Source: Calliopum simillimum (taxonomy: Eukaryota; Arthropoda; Insecta; Diptera; Lauxaniidae). From it: DNA of 64,000 bases. The notes beneath the pieces were generated by a model. The model was not told the origin of the DNA. It worked only from the letters and a program-made list of their open reading frames with translations, and searched no databases. A program made the position numbers and the translations under genes. Shown here piece after piece: positions 11,140-22,622 of the stretch (positions are counted from its first letter, which is position 1; each line of letters starts with the position of its first letter). The stretch lies in assembly GCA_951812925.1 (NCBI GenBank), contig OX638368.1:155854492-155918491 (forward strand), read 5' to 3'.

Positions 11140-11528
11140 CTCCCAGAAACGTCGTCCCATGTTGACACATTCCTTTCCTCTGCATCAACTTCTTCTATGG
11201 ACGCAAGTAGTTGGTATGTCCGCACTTCTTGCGGCATTTGGAAGTTCTTGAATGCAAACGGGAGTAGCAATTACGGCAGACCATTTTGTTGCATTAGTTT
11301 CTTGTGCTAAAAAACCACGCAGACGAAGCACCAAGTGCAAAGTCAATTTCTTTGAATGTTGTAATCGGAAAGAGTGCGTCCATCTTCCAATTGTTTACCA
11401 GCGAAAATTAAACGTAATTGATCTGAGGATATCTTGAATTTTCGCCTTGATATTTTCAATTATATCGTAAGGCTCCACCTTCAAGGAGATGGTCTTGCTG
11501 GTGAAGGTATTAACCAAAATGTATTTTG
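11140..11528 (-). pseudogene. RpL40: Ubiquitin-RpL40 fusion (UBA52 type) pseudogene
   Basis: On the minus strand 11,440-11,525 encodes [20 protein letters not shown], matching ubiquitin residues 12-31. STLHLVLRLRG-like coding follows near 11,330, and then, after a frame change, the ribosomal tail [14 protein letters not shown] and [13 protein letters not shown] near 11,185-11,300, with the zinc-ribbon cysteines of L40. Stops and small deletions disrupt the ubiquitin start and middle. Functional UbL40 supplies both ubiquitin and a 60S subunit protein; this copy cannot. No intron is seen, which fits a retrocopy, but no poly(A) tail remains. Confidence 0.75.
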
Positions 11529-11810
11529 GATAGATGCCTCTTAAATTGCGTTTCTTTTGTTTGCTTTCTTGTTTCTTTTTTTATTTATTTATTTTTTGAC
11601 GTATAATTTATTTGTTTAATTTTGTTGTTTTACCCGCACACACCGCGTACTGTAAAATTTTTGTCAATTGTGACTTTGCTAAAACTTAACTAAAGAAATT
11701 CTTTAGGTAAAATTTGGTTATTTTTGTTTGGAGGGGAAATGATCAGCCATGTTTTTTTTCGCTCTCATTTGACTAAATTTTGTATACGGGAACAAGATTT
11801 AGTCGACTTA

Positions 11811-12507
11811 GGGCCAGTTTTTCAGTGCAAGTTTAAACTTCGTTTAAACTAAATTTTATTAAACTCGTTTAAATTGTTAAACTTGTTTAACTATGAAATG
11901 ACTTTTTCAGTGCGAGTTTAATTTAAACTTTTTACTTTGATTTTTAGTAGGCATTACTGAAAAATGACAAGCTGTTGACGTATAAATATTATTTTTTGTG
12001 ACAACTCAAAGCGAAAATTTTAATTTTTAGAAAAGTTTCCCTAAAATGCTGCTGAATCCTCTGGAAAGCTAAGCAAATTTAGGAGCAGCATCAGCAACAA
12101 TAAAGTGGCGGGTGGTTACATTTGGACGTTGTATAGAGAGCCAGTGTTTAAGACTTTGCCCAAGAGCATCTTTGTTGCTGCAATGTTTAACTAGTGCTCA
12201 CATAAAAGATGTGGTCATAAGTGATTACTTTTGGTTTTCTTGACTACAGTCTGTTGTGGATCTTGAGAAAGAGGACGGGACCGTTACAGCTGCAACAACA
12301 ACACCTAGATTCTTTTTAATTTACAATGATTTTTTTTTGTCAACAGTTGTCAAAATAAAATTGTAGGTTAAACGGAATTTAAACGGCCAATATCGTTCAG
12401 TTAAACTAAGCTTAAACTACGTTTAACATTCACTGAAAAACTCATTCCTGAGTTTAAACTTAATTTAAACCAGATAATGAGCTAAACTTGCACTGAAAAA
12501 CTGGCCC
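11811..12507. mobile_element. PIF/Harbinger-like MITE nested in the 10,842-12,562 element
   Basis: The ends GGGCCAGTTTTTCAGTGCAA and its inverse are flanked by TTA on both sides (11,808-11,810 and 12,508-12,510). Subterminal TTTAAAC and GTTTAAA repeats are abundant. TTA target duplication and GGG-starting ends are typical of PIF/Harbinger. No coding capacity. Confidence 0.75.
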
Positions 12508-12949
12508 TTAAGGTAACAAAAGGTAACAAAAGTTAACTTTTGTTTCGTTCTGGAACGGAGCTAATGATGATTTTGAAGTTTTGAATTAATCTTAAAACGT
12601 TAAATACAGCCAAGTTTTGAAATCCAATTCTGTTTGATATCGGAATTAAATAAAATTTAAGGTGAAAAAAGATTAAATCGGATTTGTATTCCAATAAACC
12701 AAATTGCAATAAAGTAATTTCGATTTGAAGTTAATTATACAAAATTTGATTGATTTTTTTTTTTTGCGGTAGCTGAGTCCAAATCTGCCAACCGTTTTTT
12801 TCTCTCAGGTCTGTGATCCGAATAATCCTTAATTTAAAGTTCAAAAGACGTTATTTTCAGACATTGGCGCATATCCTCAATAAATCTTATCTTTTAACTT
12901 TTCAAATCGGCCAATTTTGTTTTGGGAAAAAATAATTTTTCGTTCCTCA

Positions 12950-13600
12950 GCGATGTGTCAAAATTGATGCATTTGCATTTTACTGAGATAACTCAAAAAA
13001 GTAATTAAAGTAATTTTTTTTTTTTATCAAATTGTAATGCAATGTAGATATATTTTGATTTTAGACCCCTGACTTTTAGTTTTTTTTTTTTAAATTTTGA
13101 ACTTCGTGTAAGCTTTTAAAATTTGGTTGGAATTTATTAGTCCTAAGGAACCCAAAACTAGTAAGAATTGAATTTTTATCAGGTAAATTTTTTTCCGCAA
13201 TTCCGATTTATTCGAAGTCTGGTTGTCTGGTTGCAAAAGACAGACAAGATAGAAAAAGAAGAAGCATTTTTTCAATTTTTTTTATAGAAAATACTGAAGA
13301 TACTACTAGTCCATGTAGCTTGGGTAAAAGTGCGTATAATTTTTGCATTTGGTTTTTTGAAAAATAGAGTAAAACTTTTTACCTTCAAAACGAGCTCTTA
13401 AAAAGTGCCATACAATACTTTTTTCAAAAGTTATTGCAGATTTAAGATGATATTCATGAAGTCCAAAGTTGTGTCGTTTTACCCGTTTTATGGGATTTTA
13501 AGATGTCATCTTAACTCGGCCATAACTTTTAAAGGAAATATCATATTATGGGGTTTCTTCTTAAGAAAGTTTTTTTGGATGTCTATTATAATTTAAGAAA
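12950..13600. repeat. Dispersed repeat, copy A
   Basis: Shares long blocks with 17,830-19,060, for example AATTTTGAACTTCGTGTAA, CAATTCCGATTTATTCGAAG and GGGTAAAAGTGCG, in the same order. It is a non-coding, AT-rich dispersed family. Confidence 0.6.
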
Positions 13601-13859
13601 TAAAATCAGGTGGCATATTGTTTTCGAACAAACAGATATGATGAAATGTCAAATAATGACTTCGAAGATGCCAAAACGCCGACTTTTTACTTGATATCGG
13701 AAAATATATTTTTTAGTTAGAGTTTTTTGTTTGTAATAAAAATTAGAATTACTCGATAAAAAAATCACTAAAACAGCTTCAAAAAAGCAAAATTAATTGA
13801 AAAGTCGTTGGGCGGCTTGTGTAAATATTTGTTGTTATATATTGATGATTGACCAATTT

Positions 13860-14040
13860 TCTCGCTTGTTTTTAGTCACCATAATAAATTTACTCGCTGA
13901 CATATGTGACTTGTTTTGTCACCATAATAAATTTTCTCGCTGACATATGTGACTTGTTTTTAGTCACCATAATAAATTTTCTCGCTGACATATGTGACTT
14001 CTTTTTAGTCACCAAAAATCAATTTCTCGCTGGGACTTTT
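13860..14040. repeat. Tandem repeat, about 48-bp unit, 3-4 copies
   Basis: The unit contains GTCACCATAATAAATTTTCT and CGCTGACATATGTGACTTG. The last copy diverges. Confidence 0.85.
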
Positions 14041-14779
14041 TGGTTTCATTGATTTGGGAAGTTTGACAGTTTTGGGAAGTTTTGACAAATTCTGGCCATT
14101 TAACAGTTTTCCCCTGCATTACTGCAAAATTAGTGATGCCAAACAAATTCGAATTCATCAAATTAAAATGAACAAATTTTGTACACTGCTAAACAAATCA
14201 AAGGAATATAAGCCCGATCGAACTTGAAATTGTAAAAAATAACATTGCATTAAAAATTTTTTTTTTATTTGAAAGATCAATACATTTGAAAATAATTTCG
14301 GGCTTATAGGCACCGCGGCAGTTCTTGAGGAAGCACATTCTGGACGTCCAATTTCAGGCCGCTTTTTCGAGCACTGCTAGCCGTATGTCACGTGAGTCTA
14401 TTCATAATGATATGCCAGATTATACTGAAACAAATAAAAAAAGTTGTTCGTCAAAAATTAATTTTTTGTGTTTTTTTACAATCTCAAGTTCTATCGGGCT
14501 TAAGAAAACACCCTTTATATGCAGCAAAGGGGAATGATCTATCGCCCGACTGTTTTGTCTGTCGTATAAGCCAACACTAGCTAGTGTTTTAGTATTAAGG
14601 GGAGCACAGACTATCGTTCAAGTTCGTCAGTCTTGTTCGAATTTCTCTTGTTTTTAATTTTTTGTTTTTAGAACAGATGATGATTTACATTATTAGCTAC
14701 CAACAATGAAAAAACATTGATGGTTGAAGCTTACTGTTCAGTGTTTTTGAGTAAAACAACAATAAAAACACAAAAAACA

Positions 14780-14944
14780 AGGCAAAAGTACACATAAATA
14801 AAAAAAGCAAAAAAATGTATCGGAACCCTCTAGGCAAAAATACACATAAATAAAAAAAGCAAAAAAATGTATCGGAACCCTCTAGGCAAAAATACACATA
14901 AATAAGAAAAGCAAAAAAAGCAAAAAAATGTATCGGAACCCCCT
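14780..14944. repeat. Tandem repeat, about 52-bp unit, 3 copies
   Basis: The unit contains ACACATAAATAAAAAAAGC and ATGTATCGGAACCC. The third copy has a small internal expansion. Confidence 0.85.
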
Positions 14945-15376
14945 AAATTGGATCCGTTGAATTGGATCGATCCGTTTCGTCAGCTGCTTTGCTCTTGCTT
15001 GCGTGTGCTGCCGCTCTTTTTCGTCAGTCACATTAGTCAGTGGCCATATTTGTTTTTGACTGATAGTATGACGTCACAACGTAATTAAGCTTCAAACATG
15101 ACAACTACAAAAAATCTTTTAAAACTGATGAATTTTTGACTAACGAACCTGTACTGGCTTTTAGTCTTTTCGCTTTGCGTGACATTTTTTCGACCCTGAG
15201 CAGCCGAAATTAAAACAACATTGCTAAAATTTGCTAAAAATTGTTTATGATACGAAACAGTTGCCAAATTTAGTATTGTGTGTAAACAGCTTCGAAGCAG
15301 TGAATTTATCAGCTGATTTTGACATAATGCATTGGTTTTGGTTTTTTCAATTTTTGTAAGCTTTGCGAAGTTTTTA

Positions 15377-16720
15377 ATGAATATTTTACCAAAGAAAAGG
15401 CAAGTAAATGTGTACATTATTTTTAAACAATCCAAACTAATAATATTTTACAGGTGGCATGTGCGGACCAAGGACAACATCGCAAGAGTACGCCGTGATG
15501 AGGCAAATGCACGTGAAGAAGAGTCCAAACGTTTGCAGAAATTAGAGCTAGCGGTATAACCCTTTCAGACCCAGACTACACGATTGTGTTATCTGAATTT
15601 TCCAGAGTTAAACCATTTTTATTTATTACAATAAAATCGGTCAAGTACATACATTTTTCGCTATACCAGAAATAGTAGTACTTTTACAAAAATTTTCATT
15701 TTTTTTGATACCGGCAATAATACATTGGCCCAAGTACAATATATTAGCACCAGCATTAACATCACGATTCCAACAAGTATTGCAATTTGGACAAAATTAA
15801 TACCTGTGTGGTGATCGTGATGAGCTAGCGGTATAATAATATCCTTAAATCTTACTTATATTTGTATTTATCTCCTTTACTTTCAGGAAAGTGAAGCTCG
15901 CATTAATTTTCTACGTAATAAATCTGGTTTGCCAGATCGCCCATCCACAGCAGCAGAGACAAAGGAATCAAATTCTACTGAATACACTGCTGCAAATACT
16001 GAAAAGCATATAGATCTCTTTGCGGATTATAAGTCCCATATTAAACAAACTAACAAAGAATCAGAAAAAGAAAAAAAAGAGGAGCAAGAAAAATACGAGA
16101 AACAGATTGGATACCTAACTTATTTAGGTCAGGACACCAATGAAGCGCTTAAGTTACGTAGTTGGTATGAAGTAGCACCGAAGCGTTTTGAAGTAGGAGA
16201 AAGAGAAATAATAGAAAATGACTTTAAAAACAAATTCAACAATGATCCATTAACATTGATAAATACTTTAATCCCACCAGAGAAACACTTACCCGTGCAA
16301 AAAAGAGAAAGAGCTTCATCTCCTGCTACTACTTCTACAAGGCTTTTACCTACAATTAAAATACCTAAGATTGTTGAAGAAAAGCCACGAAAAACTAAAA
16401 AACACAAAAAAGAGAAGAAGCACAAAAAGGATAAACAAAAAAATAAAAAAGAACATCGTCATAAGGCAAAGAAAAAGGAAAAAACTTACTCTAAGCAACA
16501 ATTTGAATTACAGCAGAAGCAGCAAAAACAAGACATGCTGGAAAAATTACGTAAAGAACGTTTAAGAAGAGAAGCCACTGAAAGAACGCGACAGGAAAAA
16601 CTTTTAGCTCCTAAGGATAGTGCGAATCCACCAAACTTGACAACCGCCGTTACACCTCGGATTGTACAAAAATACAATAGTCAGTTTAATCCTGATATCG
16701 CGAAACAAAATATGATATAA
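15377..16720 (+). CDS. LENG1: LENG1-like protein (leukocyte receptor cluster member 1 homologue)
   Basis: Three exons: 15,377-15,399, 15,454-15,553 and 15,887-16,720, giving 318 residues (human LENG1 is 264). The protein opens [20 protein letters not shown], almost identical to the LENG1 N-terminus, and continues [11 protein letters not shown], then [18 protein letters not shown], a Lys-rich middle ([11 protein letters not shown]) and the conserved end RLRREATER, then [11 protein letters not shown]. The family belongs to the Cir_N-type proteins linked to pre-mRNA splicing complexes; its exact role is poorly known. Intron 1 begins with GC (AG|GCAAGT) and is a GC-AG intron. Intron 2 contains a Fanzor-derived insertion whose target duplication covers the splice donor. 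AATAAA lies at about 16,816. The frame is intact, so probably functional. Confidence 0.85.
15560..15821 (-). mobile_element. Short Fanzor-derived insertion in LENG1-like intron 2 (262 bp)
   Basis: A 262-bp 5'-truncated copy of the element at 23,343-24,196, same 3' end. It is flanked by a perfect 15-bp duplication, GAGCTAGCGGTATAA, at 15,545-15,559 and 15,822-15,836. On the minus strand it encodes the Fanzor zinc-finger/RuvC-III segment [20 protein letters not shown], with a stop codon in place of Gln just before FCPNC. The 3' end has no poly(A), but a stem-loop (outer TTCAGA/TCTGAA, inner ACAC/GTGT) is shared with the other copy. Confidence 0.8.
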
Positions 16721-16876
16721 TTGAAACATTGTGTCATCTACCTGTTACTTTTGAAATAAGACAAGATTTGTCGTAATTGCGTTGGGTGTATGCAGTAAAC
16801 AAAATGTGTAAAACAAATAAAAATTAACACGATTAACTAAAGCGTTTTCGGACTTCGACTGAATTTGCAAATCTTC

Positions 16877-17044
16877 CTATTTAATATTCACTAGTTCTAG
16901 CGTGGTAAAAGTACCTCCTTGCGATGCTTTTTCAATAACTCTTAACTTCAATGCAGCTAAATAAGCCTTAATAACCAAACTTGTATCAGTTAAAATATCT
17001 TCGCAAGGAACTAAACCAGTTTGTAAAAACGGTAGAATTACTTT
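16877..17044 (-). CDS. Possible terminal coding exon or gene remnant, unrecognised
   Basis: The minus strand reads openly for 55 codons from an AG acceptor (CTATAG at 17,045-17,050) to a stop at 16,877. The peptide (KVILPFLQTGLVPCEDILT, then YLAALKLRVIEKASQGG) has balanced, protein-like composition unlike the surrounding frames. I do not recognise the family. No convincing upstream exon was found; scattered coding-like pieces at 17,200-17,420 are broken by stops. It would lie tail-to-tail with the LENG1-like gene. It may be a decayed gene end. Confidence 0.25.
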   Translation of the reverse strand, partial: KVILPFLQTGLVPCEDILTDTSLVIKAYLAALKLRVIEKASQGGTFTTLELVNIK

Positions 17045-17739
17045 CTATAGCAGTTAAAAAATCTTATATTGGAAAATTAGAAAACAATTATACCAATTGA
17101 TTTGATCCGTAATTTATTATATCAAGCTGGGTGGGGAACCCAGTTACCCATAACAGAACACACAAAAAATGATGCCGTAATATTGAGACATACATCTACT
17201 GTTCAATGTTTCCTTAACATAAATAAATGAATCTAAATCGGAAGTCTTCTACTCTACTAGAAATAACTATAGAAGCACCAGGTATTTTGTTTGTATATCT
17301 GGATGTAGAAGGAATGTCATCATTCAACTATATGGTCCGGATGTATCATCTGCAGACAGAGTATTGGAATTGGCGTTTCCATCTACAGAGTGCATTTTGA
17401 AGAGAGCACGTCGTTTCGGCGAATAAATTTCCTGTCTTATTTGCGGTCACATAGCTGGAAAAATTGGGGTTTTGACCATGACCACGTGACTTGTCAATGG
17501 TTGCGTTCAAGAAATATCTTATGGAGTGGCTTGCATGGTCTATGAATCAAAATCATATAGAAAATATCTGAGGCACCATTGCTTGTGAAATTTGTAACAA
17601 AAACATGCAACATCAAACCATTGCGGAACATAAAAGAAGTGTCGTAATCAGTGCACTATAGGTCAAAAGGCAGATTTTTTTTTGAGTTTCTGTTGATGCA
17701 GTGTAGCGGAGAATACTCTAATACAAACATAAATGTTTT

Positions 17740-20280
17740 TTGTTTTCGGAAAAAAAAAATGTATTTGCATTTTACAGAAATAACGCAAAAAAGTCGTGAT
17801 TTTAACTCATTTTTTCAATTAATAAAAAGTAGTTAAAATAATTTGTTTTTTTCTAAAATAAAAATAGATAAAATTGATGATGTTGTGTATAATGCAATGT
17901 AGTTCAAAACATTAAAATACATTTTGGTTTTCAGTGGAAAAATCTAAAATTCAAATTAGACCCCCGACTTTTTTTTTTAAATTTTGAACTTCGTGTAACA
18001 CGGCTCGTTTTAACTTGGTTTTACCTCGATGTCGGCAGACTCCATGTTTTTTTATGCAAAGTTATTCACTGGTGTCCAAATGTCCAAATATACAGAAAAA
18101 GTTTTTTTTTTTTAAATCGGTCATCGAGCTAATCGATTTTCAGGGTTACCAAATGGTCTTCACATTGTTTCTGTATCAAAAAAAAATGGTTTGACAAAAA
18201 TTAACTGATAAACTGAGTATGTAGTTATTTTTCCGTTTATTTTCAGATTCATGGTATTTTTGAAAATTCTACTTGATTGTGTTAACGAGATATTGTATTT
18301 TTAAAAATTTTTTTTGAATATTTTAATCAAAAAAGTGAATTTTTGCGTTTTTTTTTTAGAAAATTAGCAACAAATGCAAATAAAGAAAATCATTTTCAAT
18401 GCAAATTTCATTGTTGAATCCGAATCCGGCCTTAGAATTGCTATGTCTTATATGGTTTTTGAGAAATCTTAACCTAAAAGTTTTGTTTTTTGATATTTTT
18501 GAGGTTATATAACCAAATAAGGAAGTCCTTAACCACAAATTTTAATAACGCAGCTTAAAGCCCCAGTCTTTTACTTCAAAATGCTGTTTAAATTTTGTTG
18601 ATAACTTTCTTCGAATTATCGTAAGCTGAAATATCGGAAAAACGTGGTTTTTTTCGTTTTTCACCTTTTCAAATTAGAATAATTTTTTTGTCAGGTAACT
18701 TTCTTTTTCAATTCCGATTTATTCGAAGCCTGTTTGCAAAAGCCAGACAAAAAAGAAAACGAAGAAGCTGTTTTTCAATTTCTTACTAAAAATACTTGGG
18801 TAAAAGTGCGCATAATTTTTGCATTAGGTTTTTTGAAAAATTGAGATATTTGAGGTTAATATACGAAAAATTAGTACTTTTGTTACATTTGAGGTTAGTT
18901 GTAGACTGCAGAAAATTTTTTATATTTTTTTTTTTGCATTATTCATTACTGAGTACCACTTTTTACCTTCCAATCCAAAGTCGTGTCGTTTAACCCGTTT
19001 TATGGAATTTTCAGATTTCATCTTAAATCGACCATAACTTTTAAAGGAAGTATCGTATGGATTTTTTTAGAGCTCATTTTGATGAAACAGAGTAGAAGTA
19101 CGCACAGTGGGCTCCTACGTGTTTTGAGTTTGACTTTATTGACGATAAAATCGTGGTATGGGGATGTGTTCGTACTCATTTCAGGATTATAAAACTGCTT
19201 CAAGTAAAATCAGATCTGATCGGTTTCGAAAGTTACAGCCAAATACATGGTTTTTTATTTTCTACTGTACAGTAACAAAAAAGTTGAAGTCAAAATGTCA
19301 TGGATTCAGCACGAAATCTTGTAAAATTACTCGTGAGGACTAACGAAATCTAAAAAACAGGGTTCTGAAATCATACCATTGGTAGTTCTTTGCAATTTGG
19401 AAAAAAATGCGTTTTTTACAAATTGGCCCAAAACCTTTAAAAGGAACAAGAAATTAAGGCAAAAATTGTCATTTATAATGGATTTGTCGATTCTAAATCT
19501 GAATCCGGTCGCAGAATTGCTCTATCGCATATAGTTTTTGAGATATTCTAACATATAAAAAAAATTAATCACGATTTTTCGTAATATTTGATGTTATATA
19601 ATAAGACCAGATTGTTGTAAGTCATAAAACCTGATACAGAGGATAAAAGAACCTTTTTTTTTCTTTAAAACTCAATTTGAGTTACATCAATATCTTTTGT
19701 TTTTTCCAAAATATCTTTACCATAAAAGTTGAAAAAGGGCTAAAAATCGGTTTTTGGCTATATTTGGGGTTAAATATAAGACGAATGAAATTGTTATGCT
19801 ATTTTATATTAATCGCATTATTTAGTACTTTTCTTAGTCTTCACAATGAGTTATAAAATAAGCTCGTATTGTTTTCCATTACAAAGCAATGATCATTTTA
19901 AAAATGCATTGCATTTACATTTTCAGGTAAATTTGTATGAGAGCCCCCCTAGGAGCTTGAGATAAGGGACGGACATTTTAGAAACAAATGTTGACTAGAG
20001 GAAAATGTAAGGAGTTGCTTATCAGTTTTTCCTTCATAGGGAATTATTTTATTATTTACTGCACAGCATAAAAGAAAAAACATGTAATTGGTTGTAACTT
20101 ACGAAACCGATCAGCTCCGATTTTACTTGAAGCAGTTTTATAATCCTAAAATGTGTACGAACACATCCCCATACCCGGATTTTGTCGTCAACAAAGTCAA
20201 ACTCAAAACACGTAGGAGCCCACTGTGTACGAGATACATTTAGAAAAAAAAAATAATGAAAATTTTGTGCAGTTTGCATC
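17740..20280. repeat. Foldback-type dispersed repeats (copy B and inverted pair)
   Basis: 17,830-19,060 repeats copy A at 12,950-13,600. Next to it, 19,099-19,240 (GGGCTCCTACGTGTTTTGAG) is repeated inverted at 20,096-20,230, giving arms of ~140 bp about 850 bp apart. The motif GAATCCGAATCCGG occurs at about 18,418, with a diverged copy at about 19,495. No protein is encoded. Confidence 0.6.
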
Positions 20281-20329
20281 TAACCTCAAAAATAGCCAAA
20301 ACAGCCATTTTTCATGAGAAATACCCTGG

Positions 20330-21760
20330 TTAATACGCCTATCGAATTTCACTCCATGTTCAATTATTATCCCAAGACAAGGTGCAAAATCAGTTTTGCT
20401 TAAGAAGCAGTTATTAAAGGATATGCTGTCAACAGTATCAACGCTTTAAGAATCACCAAAAGTAAGAACAGCTAAAAGATCACTTTGAATTTTGCATTTG
20501 CAGTTAGCGAAGGAATAATTTGAGCTAGAGCCGTATAATCAATATCATCGGCAAAAATACGAACGGAACAGTTGTTGACAGAGGAAGCGATATCATTGAC
20601 TTACAGCATAAGTAACAGCGGATCCAATATAGCGCCTCAGGTACACCACGAAACAAATGCAAAACGATGGACGAACTATCTTTACAACTCACAAACTGCG
20701 TACGGTTAGATTAGAAAGAAAACAGAAGTTTACAAGATGAACGCGAAACATTAAATTGACTGTACAATTTCAGAATTAAGATTTCATGGTTAATGGAATC
20801 AAATGGTATACTTAAGTCTAATAAAGCAAGAACAGAAGGCTGTTTTTTAGTTAATGAATCACAATGTCTTCGGTCAGGCTCAAAATCAAAGAGGTCGTAA
20901 TATGATGTTGCCCAGACTGACAGGGGTGAACTAACTGGTGTCTCTTGGCATGGCTTGCGATTCAAAATTTATACTACAACTAGATGTAGAGGCAGACGGC
21001 ACAGATACAAAAAATGAGTTTAAGTCGTCAGGATTAATATTACAGAAATTATTATCACAGTAAGTTGCACCTGAATTTTTGATTTTAGATCAGATATCTT
21101 GGGCAGAATTGACTCCACCGACGTATTTAGATATAACCCTTCGTTTATGTTTACGTGTAATCTTTTTTTGCAGAATTACAGAATTTCGTTTATTTTGAGG
21201 CGAGTTATTATCAAGTTGTGCCTTCAAGGCAAGATCCTTCAGACGCAAAGGCCAGGAAATGTCAGAGCAATTAAACCATTCATTAGTGAAATGGGAAATA
21301 ACTTTATTTTTTAAAGGGATATGGCTGTGGAATAACCTCAATAAAGTTGAATTAAAGAATGCCAATTGTGTCTCAGTGTTTTTCGTTTGATAAATAGGTG
21401 CAAAACTTGTGGCATCTAAATCGCTGCACAAATAATAAAGGCTGACAGACTCATAGCATCTATAAGTAATGGTTACAGGATCACGGTTTGTGTTAAACCT
21501 ATAGGCTAGAAGAATAAAGGCATGATTAGAATTAAGGCCTGGTAAATAGGAATGGTCAGACAGGGCAATAGAATTAGGATTGCTAACAAGAAATAAGTAA
21601 CGAACATGAGTTTTAAGAAATGCTGTTATGAGTCGGAATATTATTGTGGAATAAGGACAAATTACAGAGTTGCAAGATTGGCAGAAGCCTGTCGTCATTG
21701 CGTGGGGCTACATGATTATGAAAGTCACCTATAATTACGACATAATTATGACGATTGCAT
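20330..21760 (-). pseudogene. Decayed LINE: endonuclease end and reverse transcriptase
   Basis: A minus-strand remnant with several frameshifts. The endonuclease end is marked by IIGDF near 21,730, followed by ~200 residues of linker open at 21,090-21,698 (HFTNEWFNCSDISWPLRLKD). RT motifs follow: SVLALLDLSIPFDSINHEIL at about 20,810, a mutated GVPQGS region near 20,640, and the FADD box in VRIFADD near 20,560. It is a different family from the LINE at 6.2-9.8 kb. Inactive. Confidence 0.75.
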
Positions 21761-21949
21761 AAATTGCTTTAAAACCTGGAGTAAATTCACAAAATATATC
21801 ATTCACAACTAAACAACAAGTGGTGTTTATAGTTTTCAGGTTCTGGCAATGTTGGTGACATAAACACATTTCTATTATGCGTTTTAGTCAGCGTCTCAAT
21901 GTTTTATTAGTTTTCACCATAACAAATCTATTTATTGTATATATGTATG

Positions 21950-22200
21950 TACAATATATATCGCTCATTTACTGCAAGAACGCAACATATCAAAAAATTC
22001 GATTTTTGAGTAAATGATGCATAATTATTCGTTATATCATTGTGTACAAATTTCATATTAATATCTTTTACGGTCACGATTTCAGAACAGAATAACTTTT
22101 ATTTTTTCTGCAAAAACATTAAACGTATTTTCTGCAAAATCGATTTTTTTGACTTGTGCCGTTCTTGTAGTAAATGAGCGATATATTGGCTTGTTTATAA
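21950..22200. mobile_element. MITE with ATATATCGCTCATTTACT terminal repeats
   Basis: ATATATCGCTCATTTACTGC at about 21,957 is inverted at about 22,168-22,192 (GTAGTAAATGAGCGATATAT). The arms are ~45 bp, imperfect. The flanks are TA-rich, compatible with a TA duplication. Non-coding. Confidence 0.55.
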
Positions 22201-22622
22201 AAACACAATCAATCAAAACTAATGAATTTGTCATGCTATTTGAAAAACATACTAAATAAGGAATGAAAACCATCTCGAATTCATTAAAACTTTTTCACTC
22301 AATTGGAAAAATCTAATAAATATGTACATTAATTAGTAAGTCAGTAACAGAAATTTCAATCGTGAAAAATTCTAGCAATTCTAGAAATAAAAAAATTACA
22401 TAAAACTAGAGATATTTGTTAATCTTGATGCAATTTTTGAGCTTTATTAACGAAAATTAGTTAAGGATATTAGTTTTTAATACCCAATTGGAACCCCAAG
22501 ACGGGAGTACATGCAAATTTCTTAAATTTTAGTGTAAAAAAATACGTTTTCTTAAAAAAAAATTTGCATTCCATTGCAGGAAATTGGAATTGTAGTTATT
22601 TAAATTTTTACCTCCTCTGTTG

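Larger units (their letters stand above)
10842..12562. mobile_element. DNA element with AGCTCCGTTCCAGAA terminal repeats carrying an RpL40 pseudogene
   Basis: The ends AGCTCCGTTCCAGAA (10,842) and its exact inverse (to 12,562) are flanked by AAT on both sides. Subterminal GGGAACAAGATTTAGTC occurs near 10,960 and again near 11,788, so part of one end is repeated inside. The interior holds a ubiquitin-RpL40 pseudogene and a second nested MITE. No transposase is visible. The superfamily is uncertain. Confidence 0.65.

Noticed and set aside
14697..14897. 66-codon minus-strand frame rich in Phe and Leu
   Set aside because: Product of the 52-bp tandem repeat; the peptide simply repeats.
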